NCBI RefSeq assembly: GCF_011745145.1
Contig: NZ_CP050191.1
Location: 124,001 to 188,000, forward strand
Direction of reading: 5' to 3'
Source of the DNA: Mycobacterium sp. DL440
GTDB taxonomy: Bacteria; Actinomycetota; Actinomycetes; Mycobacteriales; Mycobacteriaceae
Length of the DNA stretch: 64,000 nucleotides
In this document: one piece after another, positions 50,212 to 58,021 of the stretch
Numbering within the stretch: the stretch's first letter is position 1
How the letters are laid out: every line of letters begins with the position of its first letter
The notes under the pieces: generated by a model
The model's input: only the letters and a program-made list of their open reading frames with translations
What the model was told of the DNA's origin: nothing
The model's database searches: none
Made by a program: the position numbers and the translations under genes

Positions 50212-50642
50212 CGCCAGCGTCGCTCACAGCAGTCGACACGAGCGTCGGGGTGCCGCTCTTGGTGAGCTCGCACCGGCAACACGCTGCGGTCGCGGAGTGG
50301 GCGAAAGGGCGCACCCTCGGGCTCAGCGGGCATGCGCTGGCCGAAACGTACTCGGTGCTGACGCGCCTGCCGGGTGACGCTCGGGTGACTCCTGCCGACG
50401 CGCTGGCACTGATCGACGAGAACTTTCCAGAATCCTTTTCCCTCGGCGCACGTGCCGCACGAGTTGCGCACCGCGAGCTCGCCCGGCGGGGCATCGCCGG
50501 CGGGGCGACCTATGACGGACTCGTTGCGCTGGCCGCTCGTGAGCGTGGTGCCGTGCTGGTCACCCGGGATGCGCGTGCACGATCGACCTACGAAGTACTC
50601 GGGGTGCGCACCGAGGTGCTGGTAGACAACGCTGCACCATGA
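50208..50642 (+). CDS. PIN-domain toxin (VapC-like)
   Basis: The 144-aa protein starts with TTG 50208, overlapping the antitoxin stop. PIN residues: TAVDTSVGVPLLV (D), ALAETYSVL (E), GGATYDGLVALAARE (D) and VLVTRDARARSTYEVL (D). Predicted metal-dependent RNase. Confidence 0.85.
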   Translation: MTPASLTAVDTSVGVPLLVSSHRQHAAVAEWAKGRTLGLSGHALAETYSVLTRLPGDARVTPADALALIDENFPESFSLGARAARVAHRELARRGIAGGATYDGLVALAARERGAVLVTRDARARSTYEVLGVRTEVLVDNAAP

Positions 50643-50668
50643 CGGTCCGTCGCTGACGGCTGGGACGC

Positions 50669-52660
50669 CTATACCTCCGAAGAAGCGGGCAGCTCGCGCG
50701 CAGAAATCTTCCGCGTCCGCATGTACAGCCACAGCAGCACCGCCGCGAACCCGGCCACCCCGACCACCTCGGCGAAAGTCCCGTCGTTCCCGGGGAAGAT
50801 CGCGAACGGATCATCGCTCCCAGTGCCGGCGACGAACCCGGCGAACACCACGCCGTAGAGGCTCTCACCGACGATCATACCGGTGGCCAGCAGCACGCCA
50901 AGTCGCTTCTTGCGGTCAACATCGCCACCCTTCCGGTCGGCCCACCGGTTGTAGAACCAACCCAGTAGCGAGCCGAGCGGGATGATCAGCGTCAGGCTCA
51001 TCGGCAGGTACATGCCCATCCCGACCGCCAGCGGCGGCAGGCTGAACCGTGATGTGCGGGTGAGGATTTCGTCGACGATCACGATCACTACCCCGATCGC
51101 CGCACCCAGGCCGATCAGTGACCAGTCCAGGGATCCGCCGAACACCCCTTTGGCGAGCGAGGAGATCAACGCGGCCTGCGGTGCGGCCAGCGCGTGGTCG
51201 GTGGCCCCCGGTGCGCCGAGGAACCCGAAGGCCTGCTGCATCAGATCGAGCACCGGCGGAATGATCGCCGACCCGAACAGAACGCCAATCACCAAGGCCA
51301 CCTGCTGTTTCCACGGTGTGGCGCCGACGAGCTGGCCGGTCTTGAGGTCCTGCAGGTTGTCGTTGGAGATGGTGGCCACCCCGAACGTGACGGCCGCGAC
51401 GAACAGGGTGAAGGCCACCAGCGCGAGCGACTGGTCATCGTCGGCACGGCCGAACACCACCTTGATCACCAGTGCGGCGATCAGCACCGTCAGGATGCCC
51501 ACCCCGGAGATCGGGCTGTTCGACGAGCCGATCAGGCCGGCCATGTAGCCGCACACCGCGGCGATGACCAGGCCGATGACGAAGATAAACACCAGGCTCG
51601 CCACGATGATCCCGGCCGAACTGCCCTGCAGTGCGGTGCCGCGACTGAAGCCCCACAGCAGCGCCGCGATCGGGACCAGCATCGCCACGATGACCCCCAC
51701 CACGAGGGGGAACGGGATATCGCGTTGAGTGATGTCGACCAGTTGGCCGTCCCGCCGGTCTCGTGCCGAGGCCATCGCCTCGGTGATGCCCTTGATGATC
51801 GGGCGCAGGATCTTCAGCAGCGTCCACACCGCGGCCACCGCGATCGCCCCGGCGCCGATGAACCGCACCTCGTGCACGAACACGCCGTCGATGACGTCGG
51901 CCACGGACTCGTCGGTCCCGAACGTCCCGATGGTACGGATTGGCAGCAGCACCCCGAAGGAGATCACCAGCCCGACGAGCATCGCGATGCCCACAGTCAT
52001 CCCGATCAGATGGCCCACCCCGATCAACGCCAGCGACAGGCTGGCGCCGAACATCGACCCACCGGCCCCGACGCGGAAGTACGCCGCCACATAGTTGGCG
52101 AGCACTTTCAGGTTGGCCAGCAGCCCGAATCCGGCCGATACCAGCGCGCCGAACGCGATCACCCGGATGCCGACGCGGTTCTCCTCGACGCCCTGCGTGC
52201 TGTCACCGACCTTGAGCACCTCGGCGGCGGCCACCCCTTCGGGATAGGGCAGATCCGAGCCGGTCACCAGGGCCCGGCGCAGCGGGATGGAGTACATCAC
52301 GCCGAGGATGCCGCCGACCGCACACACGGCCGCCGTGATCCAGTACGGGAACCCGGTCCACCAGCCGATCATGATCAGCCCGGGCAGCACGAAGATGATC
52401 GCCGAGAGCGTGCCGGCCGCCGAGGCGACGGTCTGCACGATGTTGTTCTCCACGATGGAGTGGTTGGCGAAGTTGCGCAGGAGGGCCATCGAGATCACCG
52501 CCGCCGGGATGGCGGTGGCGAACGTCAGGCCGACCTTGAGACCGAGGTAGACGTTGGCGGCGGTGAACACCAGCGTGATCGCTCCGCCGAGCAGGATGCC
52601 GCGGACGGTGAGCTCGCGCAGCGTCGGCGTGGTGGGGTCTACCTGGCTTTCCGTGGCCAA
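50669..52660 (-). CDS. OPT family oligopeptide transporter
   Basis: I chose TTG 52660 because GAGGAGG lies 5 nt before it; ATG 52732 would add 24 residues without a ribosome site. The 663-aa protein has about 14 to 16 membrane segments and the OPT start LRELTVRGILLGGAITLVFTAANVYLGLKVGLTFA and ends with ARELPASSEV. Similar length to Rv2395 of M. tuberculosis. OPT proteins import small peptides or metal chelates with protons; the substrate here is unknown. Confidence 0.88.
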   Translation of the reverse strand: MATESQVDPTTPTLRELTVRGILLGGAITLVFTAANVYLGLKVGLTFATAIPAAVISMALLRNFANHSIVENNIVQTVASAAGTLSAIIFVLPGLIMIGWWTGFPYWITAAVCAVGGILGVMYSIPLRRALVTGSDLPYPEGVAAAEVLKVGDSTQGVEENRVGIRVIAFGALVSAGFGLLANLKVLANYVAAYFRVGAGGSMFGASLSLALIGVGHLIGMTVGIAMLVGLVISFGVLLPIRTIGTFGTDESVADVIDGVFVHEVRFIGAGAIAVAAVWTLLKILRPIIKGITEAMASARDRRDGQLVDITQRDIPFPLVVGVIVAMLVPIAALLWGFSRGTALQGSSAGIIVASLVFIFVIGLVIAAVCGYMAGLIGSSNSPISGVGILTVLIAALVIKVVFGRADDDQSLALVAFTLFVAAVTFGVATISNDNLQDLKTGQLVGATPWKQQVALVIGVLFGSAIIPPVLDLMQQAFGFLGAPGATDHALAAPQAALISSLAKGVFGGSLDWSLIGLGAAIGVVIVIVDEILTRTSRFSLPPLAVGMGMYLPMSLTLIIPLGSLLGWFYNRWADRKGGDVDRKKRLGVLLATGMIVGESLYGVVFAGFVAGTGSDDPFAIFPGNDGTFAEVVGVAGFAAVLLWLYMRTRKISARELPASSEV

Positions 52661-53018
52661 CGCGGCCTCCTCTCGGTTGCTGCCTCCCGGGCTGTCGCTG
52701 ACGCGACGATTCGGTGGATACACGGTATGCATTGGTGCGCTATAGCGCGGGATGATCGACGCAGAGAACGCGGGCCGCACGGCAAAGCGGGCAGCCGAAA
52801 CTCGTTCGCGGCAACCCAGCGTCTGGAGAGGTTGCGTGCCCGTTTCAGACGGTGCTGATGAGGCTGGAGGGCACATGAAATCAGGCATGTGCGGTGACAT
52901 AGGTCCCTACATTGCCCGGAGGTGAATTCGATATCGGCACAGTCGATTTGCCGATTGGCCAACGTGAGCCGTTCCGCTTGTTCGACGTGGGCGTCAGTTC
53001 TGCCGTACGGTCGAAAAT
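52661..53018. other. Non-coding gap between divergent OPT and MscS genes
   Basis: The 358 bp hold the promoters of two divergent genes. No reading frame here has believable composition, and no inverted repeat of note was seen. Confidence 0.5.
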
Positions 53019-53978
53019 ATGGCTGTGTACAACCTGGCTTTCGAATGGACCGATACCAATCGGCATTGGCTGATCGAGGCTCCCATTCGGGTTGTCGCGT
53101 ACATCGTTGTCGCGTTAATCATTCGATTTTTGCTGCATCGCATGATCAACCGCGCGACCACCGGCAGGACCAAGAAATCCGTTAGCGGCGAACTCGAAGG
53201 GCAAGCGAAAAAACCTCCGTTGCTGCGGTATTTGCGGGACCGGGCCTCGGCGACGACCACCGCTATTCGCGCGGCCGAACGCCGTCAGCAGCGCGCACAG
53301 ACCATCGGGTCGGTACTCAAATCCACCGTGTCGATTGTGCTGCTGGTCTGGGTCGTCTTGGCGCTCCTCAGCGTGCTCGGGGTGAACATTGCTCCGTTCA
53401 TCGCGTCGGCCGGGGTGGTCGGCCTCGCGATCGGCTTCGGTGCCCAGAACCTGGTCCGCGACTTCGTCAGCGGCGTGTTCATGCTGCTGGAGGACCAATA
53501 CGGCGTCGGCGACAACGTCGACCTGGGCGACGTGTCCGGGGAGGTGCAGAGTGTCGGGCTGCGGATCACCACGGTCCGCGACATCGACGGCACCCTCTGG
53601 TACGTCCGCAACGGTGAGATCGCCCGTGTCGGGAACATGAGCCAGGACTACGCCGTGGCCCGCGTCGAGGTGCCCGTCGCGCTGACCGCTGACGTGGACC
53701 GCGCCGAGCAGGTTGCCGTCGAAGCCGCCCACGAAGTGGTCGCCGATCCGTCGATGGCCGGCAAGGTCATCGGCGAACCCGAGATGCTCGGTGTGCAGTC
53801 GCTGTCGGCCGACCAGCTCACCTTGCGGATGACGCTGAAGACCCGGCCGAACGCGCAGTGGTCAGTGCAGCGCAAGCTCCGGCGGGAGATCCTGCGCGCC
53901 TACGACGAAAACGGCATTGATCTGCCCTACCCGCAGGGCCGTATTCACGCGGTCGTCGGTGGCCGCGACGCTGAGTGA
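53019..53978 (+). CDS. MscS-type mechanosensitive ion channel
   Basis: The 319-aa protein has an N-terminal membrane segment (residues 24-42), a second near 105-125 and the MscS pore helix with GVNIAPFIASAGVVGLAIGF and GAQNLVRDFVSGVFML, followed by the beta domain (GDNVDLGDVSGEVQSVGLRI, RDIDGTLWYVRNGEI). It opens on membrane stretch to release solutes. No obvious fusion or truncation relative to small actinobacterial MscS proteins. Confidence 0.92.
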   Translation: MAVYNLAFEWTDTNRHWLIEAPIRVVAYIVVALIIRFLLHRMINRATTGRTKKSVSGELEGQAKKPPLLRYLRDRASATTTAIRAAERRQQRAQTIGSVLKSTVSIVLLVWVVLALLSVLGVNIAPFIASAGVVGLAIGFGAQNLVRDFVSGVFMLLEDQYGVGDNVDLGDVSGEVQSVGLRITTVRDIDGTLWYVRNGEIARVGNMSQDYAVARVEVPVALTADVDRAEQVAVEAAHEVVADPSMAGKVIGEPEMLGVQSLSADQLTLRMTLKTRPNAQWSVQRKLRREILRAYDENGIDLPYPQGRIHAVVGGRDAE

Positions 53979-53998
53979 CGGCCGGCCTCGCCACGAGG

Positions 53999-54028
53999 TA
54001 CCAATTTTGGTACTAAAGAAGGTATTCT
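53999..54028 (+). promoter_or_regulatory. Operator and -10 of the Doc-type toxin-antitoxin operon
   Basis: TACCAA-TT-TTGGTA (53999-54012) is an inverted repeat placed where the -35 should be. TATTCT (54023-54028) ends 6 bp before ATG 54035, again suggesting a leaderless transcript. The antitoxin alone or with Doc probably binds the repeat. Confidence 0.5.
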
Positions 54029-54034
54029 GCACCT

Positions 54035-54232
54035 ATGCCTTCGCTGAACATTGACTTCGACGACGCCGAGATGGAGCAGATCCGGGCCGCTGCCCGGGCT
54101 GATGACCTGTCGCTGAAGAAGTTCGCGCACGGGGCCGTCATGGAGCGCGCCAGCATGCACAAGCGCAGAGTTGCCGAGGCGGCGCGCATCGTCGCCGAGC
54201 GGTCCGCCGAGCTCAACCGCCGGCTGGCGTGA
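54035..54232 (+). CDS. Antitoxin of a Doc-type toxin-antitoxin pair
   Basis: The 65-aa protein [20 protein letters not shown]... has a short strand and two helices and then a long helix ([20 protein letters not shown]), the layout of mycobacterial antitoxins found before doc genes. It overlaps doc by four bases (GTGA). Confidence 0.78.
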   Translation: MPSLNIDFDDAEMEQIRAAARADDLSLKKFAHGAVMERASMHKRRVAEAARIVAERSAELNRRLA

Positions 54233-54606
54233 CCGAGTATCTGGATCGCGACGATGTGCTCACGGCGGGGTCCATCGCGTTTGGCGCTGAGCTGAAGGTG
54301 CGCGACTACGGCTTGCTTGACGCCGCAGTGGCCAGGCCGCAAGCGACCATATTTGGCGTCGATGCGTATCCGGAGCTCTGGGACAAGGCAGCGGCACTGT
54401 TGCAATCGCTGGCGCGCAATCGTGCGCTCGTCGATGGCAACAAGCGCACCGCATGGGCCGCAGCGTGGGTGTTCCTATACATCAACGGAGTTGAGCTAGC
54501 GGCCGACTTTGATGTCGATCGAGCCGAAGATCTGATGAACGAGGTCGCGACCCAGGAGTGCGAACTGGGCCATATCGCGACTTCGCTGATGGGTTTCAGC
54601 GCGTAG
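54229..54606 (+). CDS. doc: Death-on-curing (Doc/Fic-fold) toxin with altered catalytic motif
   Basis: The 125-aa protein has the Doc fold pattern: [36 protein letters not shown] and the motif [21 protein letters not shown]. Doc normally reads H-x-F/L-x-D-G/A-N-K-R; here the first histidine, which is essential for phosphorylation of EF-Tu by P1 Doc, is arginine (codon CGT, one base from CAT). The rest of the motif is intact. The toxin may be inactive or altered. Start is GTG 54229 overlapping the antitoxin stop. Confidence 0.85.
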   Translation: MTEYLDRDDVLTAGSIAFGAELKVRDYGLLDAAVARPQATIFGVDAYPELWDKAAALLQSLARNRALVDGNKRTAWAAAWVFLYINGVELAADFDVDRAEDLMNEVATQECELGHIATSLMGFSA

Positions 54607-54668
54607 GGGCGGTGGGTCTCGCGGTGCTCCTGTGACGGCTGAGGTCCGAAACCTACCCGGCTGACGAT

Positions 54669-54686
54669 CCCGACAAATTTGTCGGG
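54669..54686. promoter_or_regulatory. Perfect 18-bp palindrome, probable operator of the Rad50-like operon
   Basis: CCCGACAAATTTGTCGGG is exactly self-complementary. A -10 like TTAAAT (54696-54701) ends 6 bp before ATG 54708, so the palindrome covers the -35 region. This is the usual place for a dimeric repressor. No regulator gene is adjacent. Confidence 0.6.
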
Positions 54687-54707
54687 CGCAGGTTGTTAAA
54701 TCGTTGC

Positions 54708-57116
54708 ATGCCGCAAGAGGGTCAGGCCGCCGCAGGTGCCGAACAGTCCGTGCACGACGTCATCTTGGAACTGCTCGGGACAGACGACGCGTTGTCCGAC
54801 GGAGCCAAGGACATTGTCCTCAATGCCCTGGCCGAAGTGTCGGGTGGGACTGGCGAGAAAACAGAAACCAGCCCGGCGCCAACATTTCTCAGCTCGATCA
54901 CGGTCTCCGGATTCCGGGGCGTCGGCCCGTCGGCGCGGTTGGACCTCTACCCGGCGCCGGGTCTGATGGTGGTCAGCGGCCGCAACGGCTCGGGGAAATC
55001 CAGCTTCGCCGAGGCGCTGGAGCTCACGCTCACCGGAACGAGCTACCGCTGGAACAAGAAGGAGAGCCTGTGGGCCGAGGCCTGGCAGAACCTCCACCAC
55101 CCCGACCCATGCGAGATCCAGGTCGGGTTCACCCGCGAGGCGCTCGGCCCGTTCACCGTTGCGGTGGAATGGGACCAGGGCGAAAAGCTGGAGAACTGCA
55201 CCACCTGGACACAGACCGGCGGCGGCAAGCGGGTCGACGGCACCGCGGCCCTGGGCTGGTCGCGGGCCCTGGAACTGCACCGCCCGCTGCTGTCCTACGA
55301 GGAGCTGGGACGGCTGTTCGACGGCGGACCGTCCGCGCTGTACGACGCGCTGGCCAAACTGCTGGGGCTCGACGCGCTCGCCGACACCGAGAAGCTCCTC
55401 GCCGCACGACTCAAGGCGATCAAGACCGCCAGCGACACCGCCGACACCGAACGCCGACGCGTCCTGGCCTCGCTGGCCGAGCACACCGATGAACGCGCCG
55501 GACGGGCCGACAAACTCCTGCGCAAACGCCCTGTGCCCCTTGATGATGTCCGCGCGTTGGCGACCGGGGCGGGGGGGGCTCAATCGGACGTGGCGCCGGC
55601 CTTGCGGGCCCTGACCCTGTTGGAGCCGCCGACCCTCGACAGCGTCGACGAGGCCGTCGGGCAACTGCGCGCAGCTATCACCGCCGCGGCCGACTCCGCG
55701 TCCGCCGCGATCGACCTCACCAGTCAACGGGTCGAGCTGTTGCGCACCGCGCTGCGATTCCATGACACGGGCGGTGACGCCGACTGCCCGGTCTGCGCGC
55801 AGGGACGCCTCGACGAGGATTGGGCGACTGCGGCCCAGAACAGCATCGCGCAAAGCGAAGAGTTGCTCGACGAATACCGGTCCACGGCACAACAACTCAA
55901 GACCACGCGGTCAAGCCTCACCACGCTGATCCAAGGGCTCACCGCAGCGGCCGCGGTGCCCGGCGTCGCACTCCCGGCGCTCGACGCCTACAACGACGCG
56001 GTGGCCGCCGCCCGGAAGATCCCGGTCGGCGACGATGCCCTGGCGGCGCACGCCGAGTCGACGCTGACCGAGGCGATCGTCGCCGCTGAATCGCTTCGTG
56101 CCGACGCGGCCGACGAACTCGCGCGTCGCGAAACCGCCTGGGCTCCGCTGGCGGCCCAGCTGGGCGGCTGGGTCGGCCTGGAAGAACAGGCCCGGGCGGT
56201 GGACGACGAGCTCACCGCCGTGGCCGCCGCCAAGAAATGGGTCAACGAGCACGCTGCCGCCTTCCGCAATCTGCGGCTCAAACCCATTGCCGCCCAAGCC
56301 CGCGACATCTGGCATCGACTCCGCCAGGAAAGCAACGTCGACCTCGTCGAGATCTCGCTGGAAGGTACATCCACCCGGCGCAAGGTGGTGCTGGAAGGCT
56401 CGGTCGACGGCAAACCCACCAAGGCGCTGTCGGTGATGAGCCAGGGTGAACTGCACGCGCTGGCGCTGGCGTTGTTCCTGCCGCGCGCGACCTCGGCGAA
56501 GAGTCCCTTCCGCTTCGTCGTCCTCGATGACCCGATCCAGGCGATGGACCCGTCGAAGATCGACGGATTCGTCCAGGTGCTGTGCGAGATCGCCAAGACC
56601 CATCAGGTGATCGTCTTCTCCCACGACGACCGGCTGGCCTCGGTCATCCGCGACACGGGGGTCGACGCCAGGCTCATCGAGGTGGTCCGCGAGGCGGGCT
56701 CGCGAGTCACCGTGCGCGACAACATAAATCCGGCGCTGCGACAGGTGGGCGACATCTTCGCGTTGATCAAAGACGCCAAGATGCCCGAGGACATCAAAGG
56801 CCGGGCGGCGCCGGCGTTGTTCCGGATGGCACTGGAATCCGCCGCCAAGCAGACCTTCTACGCCAAGGAGGCGCTGGCCGGGCGGGCACTCACCGAATCC
56901 GAAGACAGATGGTCGTCGGCCAAGAAGACATCGAGCCGGCTGGCCCTGGCGATCCACGGGGATCCGACGACAGATCTGACGCCATGGCTCAAGCCCGAAC
57001 GCAAACGGGCGCTGCGAATCTGCAATGCGGGCGCCCACGGCGACGCGAAACCGGTCTCGATCCACGACGCCCGGGATCTGGAGAAGACCGTGCTCGAAGT
57101 GCTGGCCTTGCGATGA
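54708..57116 (+). CDS. Rad50/SMC-like ATPase with zinc hook and HEPN-like C-terminus
   Basis: The 802-aa protein (ATG 54708; TTG 54693 also in frame) has an ABC-type head: SSITVSGFRGVGPSARLDL, Walker A VSGRNGSGKSSFAEAL near 95, signature VMSQGELHALALAL near 580 and Walker B FRFVVLDDPIQAMD near 608. Between them are long helices with CPVCAQGRLDEDW (CxxC near residue 360), like the Rad50 zinc hook. After the head, the last ~110 residues (ALFRMALESAAKQTFYAKEAL, RALRICNAGAHGDAK) form a helical domain with an R-x6-H pattern as in HEPN RNases. RloC anticodon nucleases also combine a zinc hook and HEPN. The next gene overlaps by four bases. Confidence 0.75.
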   Translation: MPQEGQAAAGAEQSVHDVILELLGTDDALSDGAKDIVLNALAEVSGGTGEKTETSPAPTFLSSITVSGFRGVGPSARLDLYPAPGLMVVSGRNGSGKSSFAEALELTLTGTSYRWNKKESLWAEAWQNLHHPDPCEIQVGFTREALGPFTVAVEWDQGEKLENCTTWTQTGGGKRVDGTAALGWSRALELHRPLLSYEELGRLFDGGPSALYDALAKLLGLDALADTEKLLAARLKAIKTASDTADTERRRVLASLAEHTDERAGRADKLLRKRPVPLDDVRALATGAGGAQSDVAPALRALTLLEPPTLDSVDEAVGQLRAAITAAADSASAAIDLTSQRVELLRTALRFHDTGGDADCPVCAQGRLDEDWATAAQNSIAQSEELLDEYRSTAQQLKTTRSSLTTLIQGLTAAAAVPGVALPALDAYNDAVAAARKIPVGDDALAAHAESTLTEAIVAAESLRADAADELARRETAWAPLAAQLGGWVGLEEQARAVDDELTAVAAAKKWVNEHAAAFRNLRLKPIAAQARDIWHRLRQESNVDLVEISLEGTSTRRKVVLEGSVDGKPTKALSVMSQGELHALALALFLPRATSAKSPFRFVVLDDPIQAMDPSKIDGFVQVLCEIAKTHQVIVFSHDDRLASVIRDTGVDARLIEVVREAGSRVTVRDNINPALRQVGDIFALIKDAKMPEDIKGRAAPALFRMALESAAKQTFYAKEALAGRALTESEDRWSSAKKTSSRLALAIHGDPTTDLTPWLKPERKRALRICNAGAHGDAKPVSIHDARDLEKTVLEVLALR

Positions 57117-57472
57117 GCACGATGAATGCGATGAACCTGCTCGGTCAGGCGCAACGCGTCCTGCAGGATCCGGGAGCGGCCGAGGGGTTGTCGTCGCGGG
57201 TCGCGGCGTTTCTGGCCCGACAGGCCCTGGAGGAGATCATCAATCAGCGGTGCACTGCCCTCAATGCCGACGCTCCCTGGGCGAATTCGCGCAGCAAGCT
57301 TGTCGTGCTCAAGTCCTTGGACACCGCGGAGGCCGCCGACCGCGCGGCGCTGGCCTGGAACCGACTCAGCGTCGCCTGCCATGTGCACGCCTTCGAGATG
57401 CAGCCGTCGGTCGCGGAGGTCGAGCACCTGTGCGGGGTGGTCGCCTCGCTGATTCCCACCGAGTCCTTCTGA
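57113..57472 (+). CDS. Small helical HEPN-like protein coupled to the Rad50-like ATPase
   Basis: The 119-aa protein starts at the ATG overlapping the previous stop (ATGA). It is all-helical (LLGQAQRVLQDPGAAEGLSSR, VAAFLARQALEEIINQRC, LAWNRLSVACHVHAFEMQPS) and has R-x5-H in RLSVACH, compatible with the HEPN motif. It may be the nuclease or regulator that works with the ATPase. Neither role is shown. Confidence 0.55.
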   Translation: MSTMNAMNLLGQAQRVLQDPGAAEGLSSRVAAFLARQALEEIINQRCTALNADAPWANSRSKLVVLKSLDTAEAADRAALAWNRLSVACHVHAFEMQPSVAEVEHLCGVVASLIPTESF

Positions 57473-57517
57473 GCCGAGCCCTTCTGATTGGCGAGGCCGC
57501 GGACTTATGATCGGCAC

Positions 57518-57925
57518 ATGGCTCGGGCCTGTTTGGTGCTGTTGTCAGGGGTCGTGATCGCGGGGTTCGCCGGCGTGATCACGCCGGTGGCCCATGCCGA
57601 ACCAGCGCCGCCATGCGATTTCACACTGTCGCCGCCCGCCGTCGTTCACGTTGACGGTGCCGATATGGTCGGCGCGACCGTCACCGCGACCGCCTGTGGA
57701 GCCCCGGCAGACCCCCGCTTCAGCGTGGCCTGCGTGCAGCGTCAGGACAACGCCTCGCCCATCCAATGCAATCAGGGCAGGGGAGCCGACCCCGCCGAGG
57801 TGCTGGCGCCCTTCAAACCGGGAGCGACGTACGTGTCCACCGGTCGAGGATGCGGCGGTTGGATGGGCATCGCCGAGATCGCCCCGCAGTGTCAGGTGCT
57901 CGGCCCGCTCTCGGCGCCGCTGTAG
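57518..57925 (+). CDS. Small secreted protein
   Basis: The 135-aa product starts at ATG 57518. Residues 1-27 (MARACLVLLSGVVIAGFAGVITPVAHA) form a signal peptide cut after AHA. The mature part has six cysteines (PPCDF, TACGA, VACVQ, IQCNQ, RGCGG, PQCQV) that could form three disulfides. This type is common in mycobacteria and has no known function. Confidence 0.72.
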   Translation: MARACLVLLSGVVIAGFAGVITPVAHAEPAPPCDFTLSPPAVVHVDGADMVGATVTATACGAPADPRFSVACVQRQDNASPIQCNQGRGADPAEVLAPFKPGATYVSTGRGCGGWMGIAEIAPQCQVLGPLSAPL

Positions 57926-58021
57926 CTACGCGTCGCTTTCCGTTCACCTGTGGACTCCCCGCCAGTTACCTGTGCGGGGCAAGCTCGTGCGACGCACCGG
58001 CACAACTGAAGAGGGTGGCGA

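Noticed and set aside
51194..52858. 554-codon plus-strand frame opposite the OPT transporter
   Set aside because: His/Asp/Arg-rich, no hydrophobic core, fully overlapped by the well-supported transporter.
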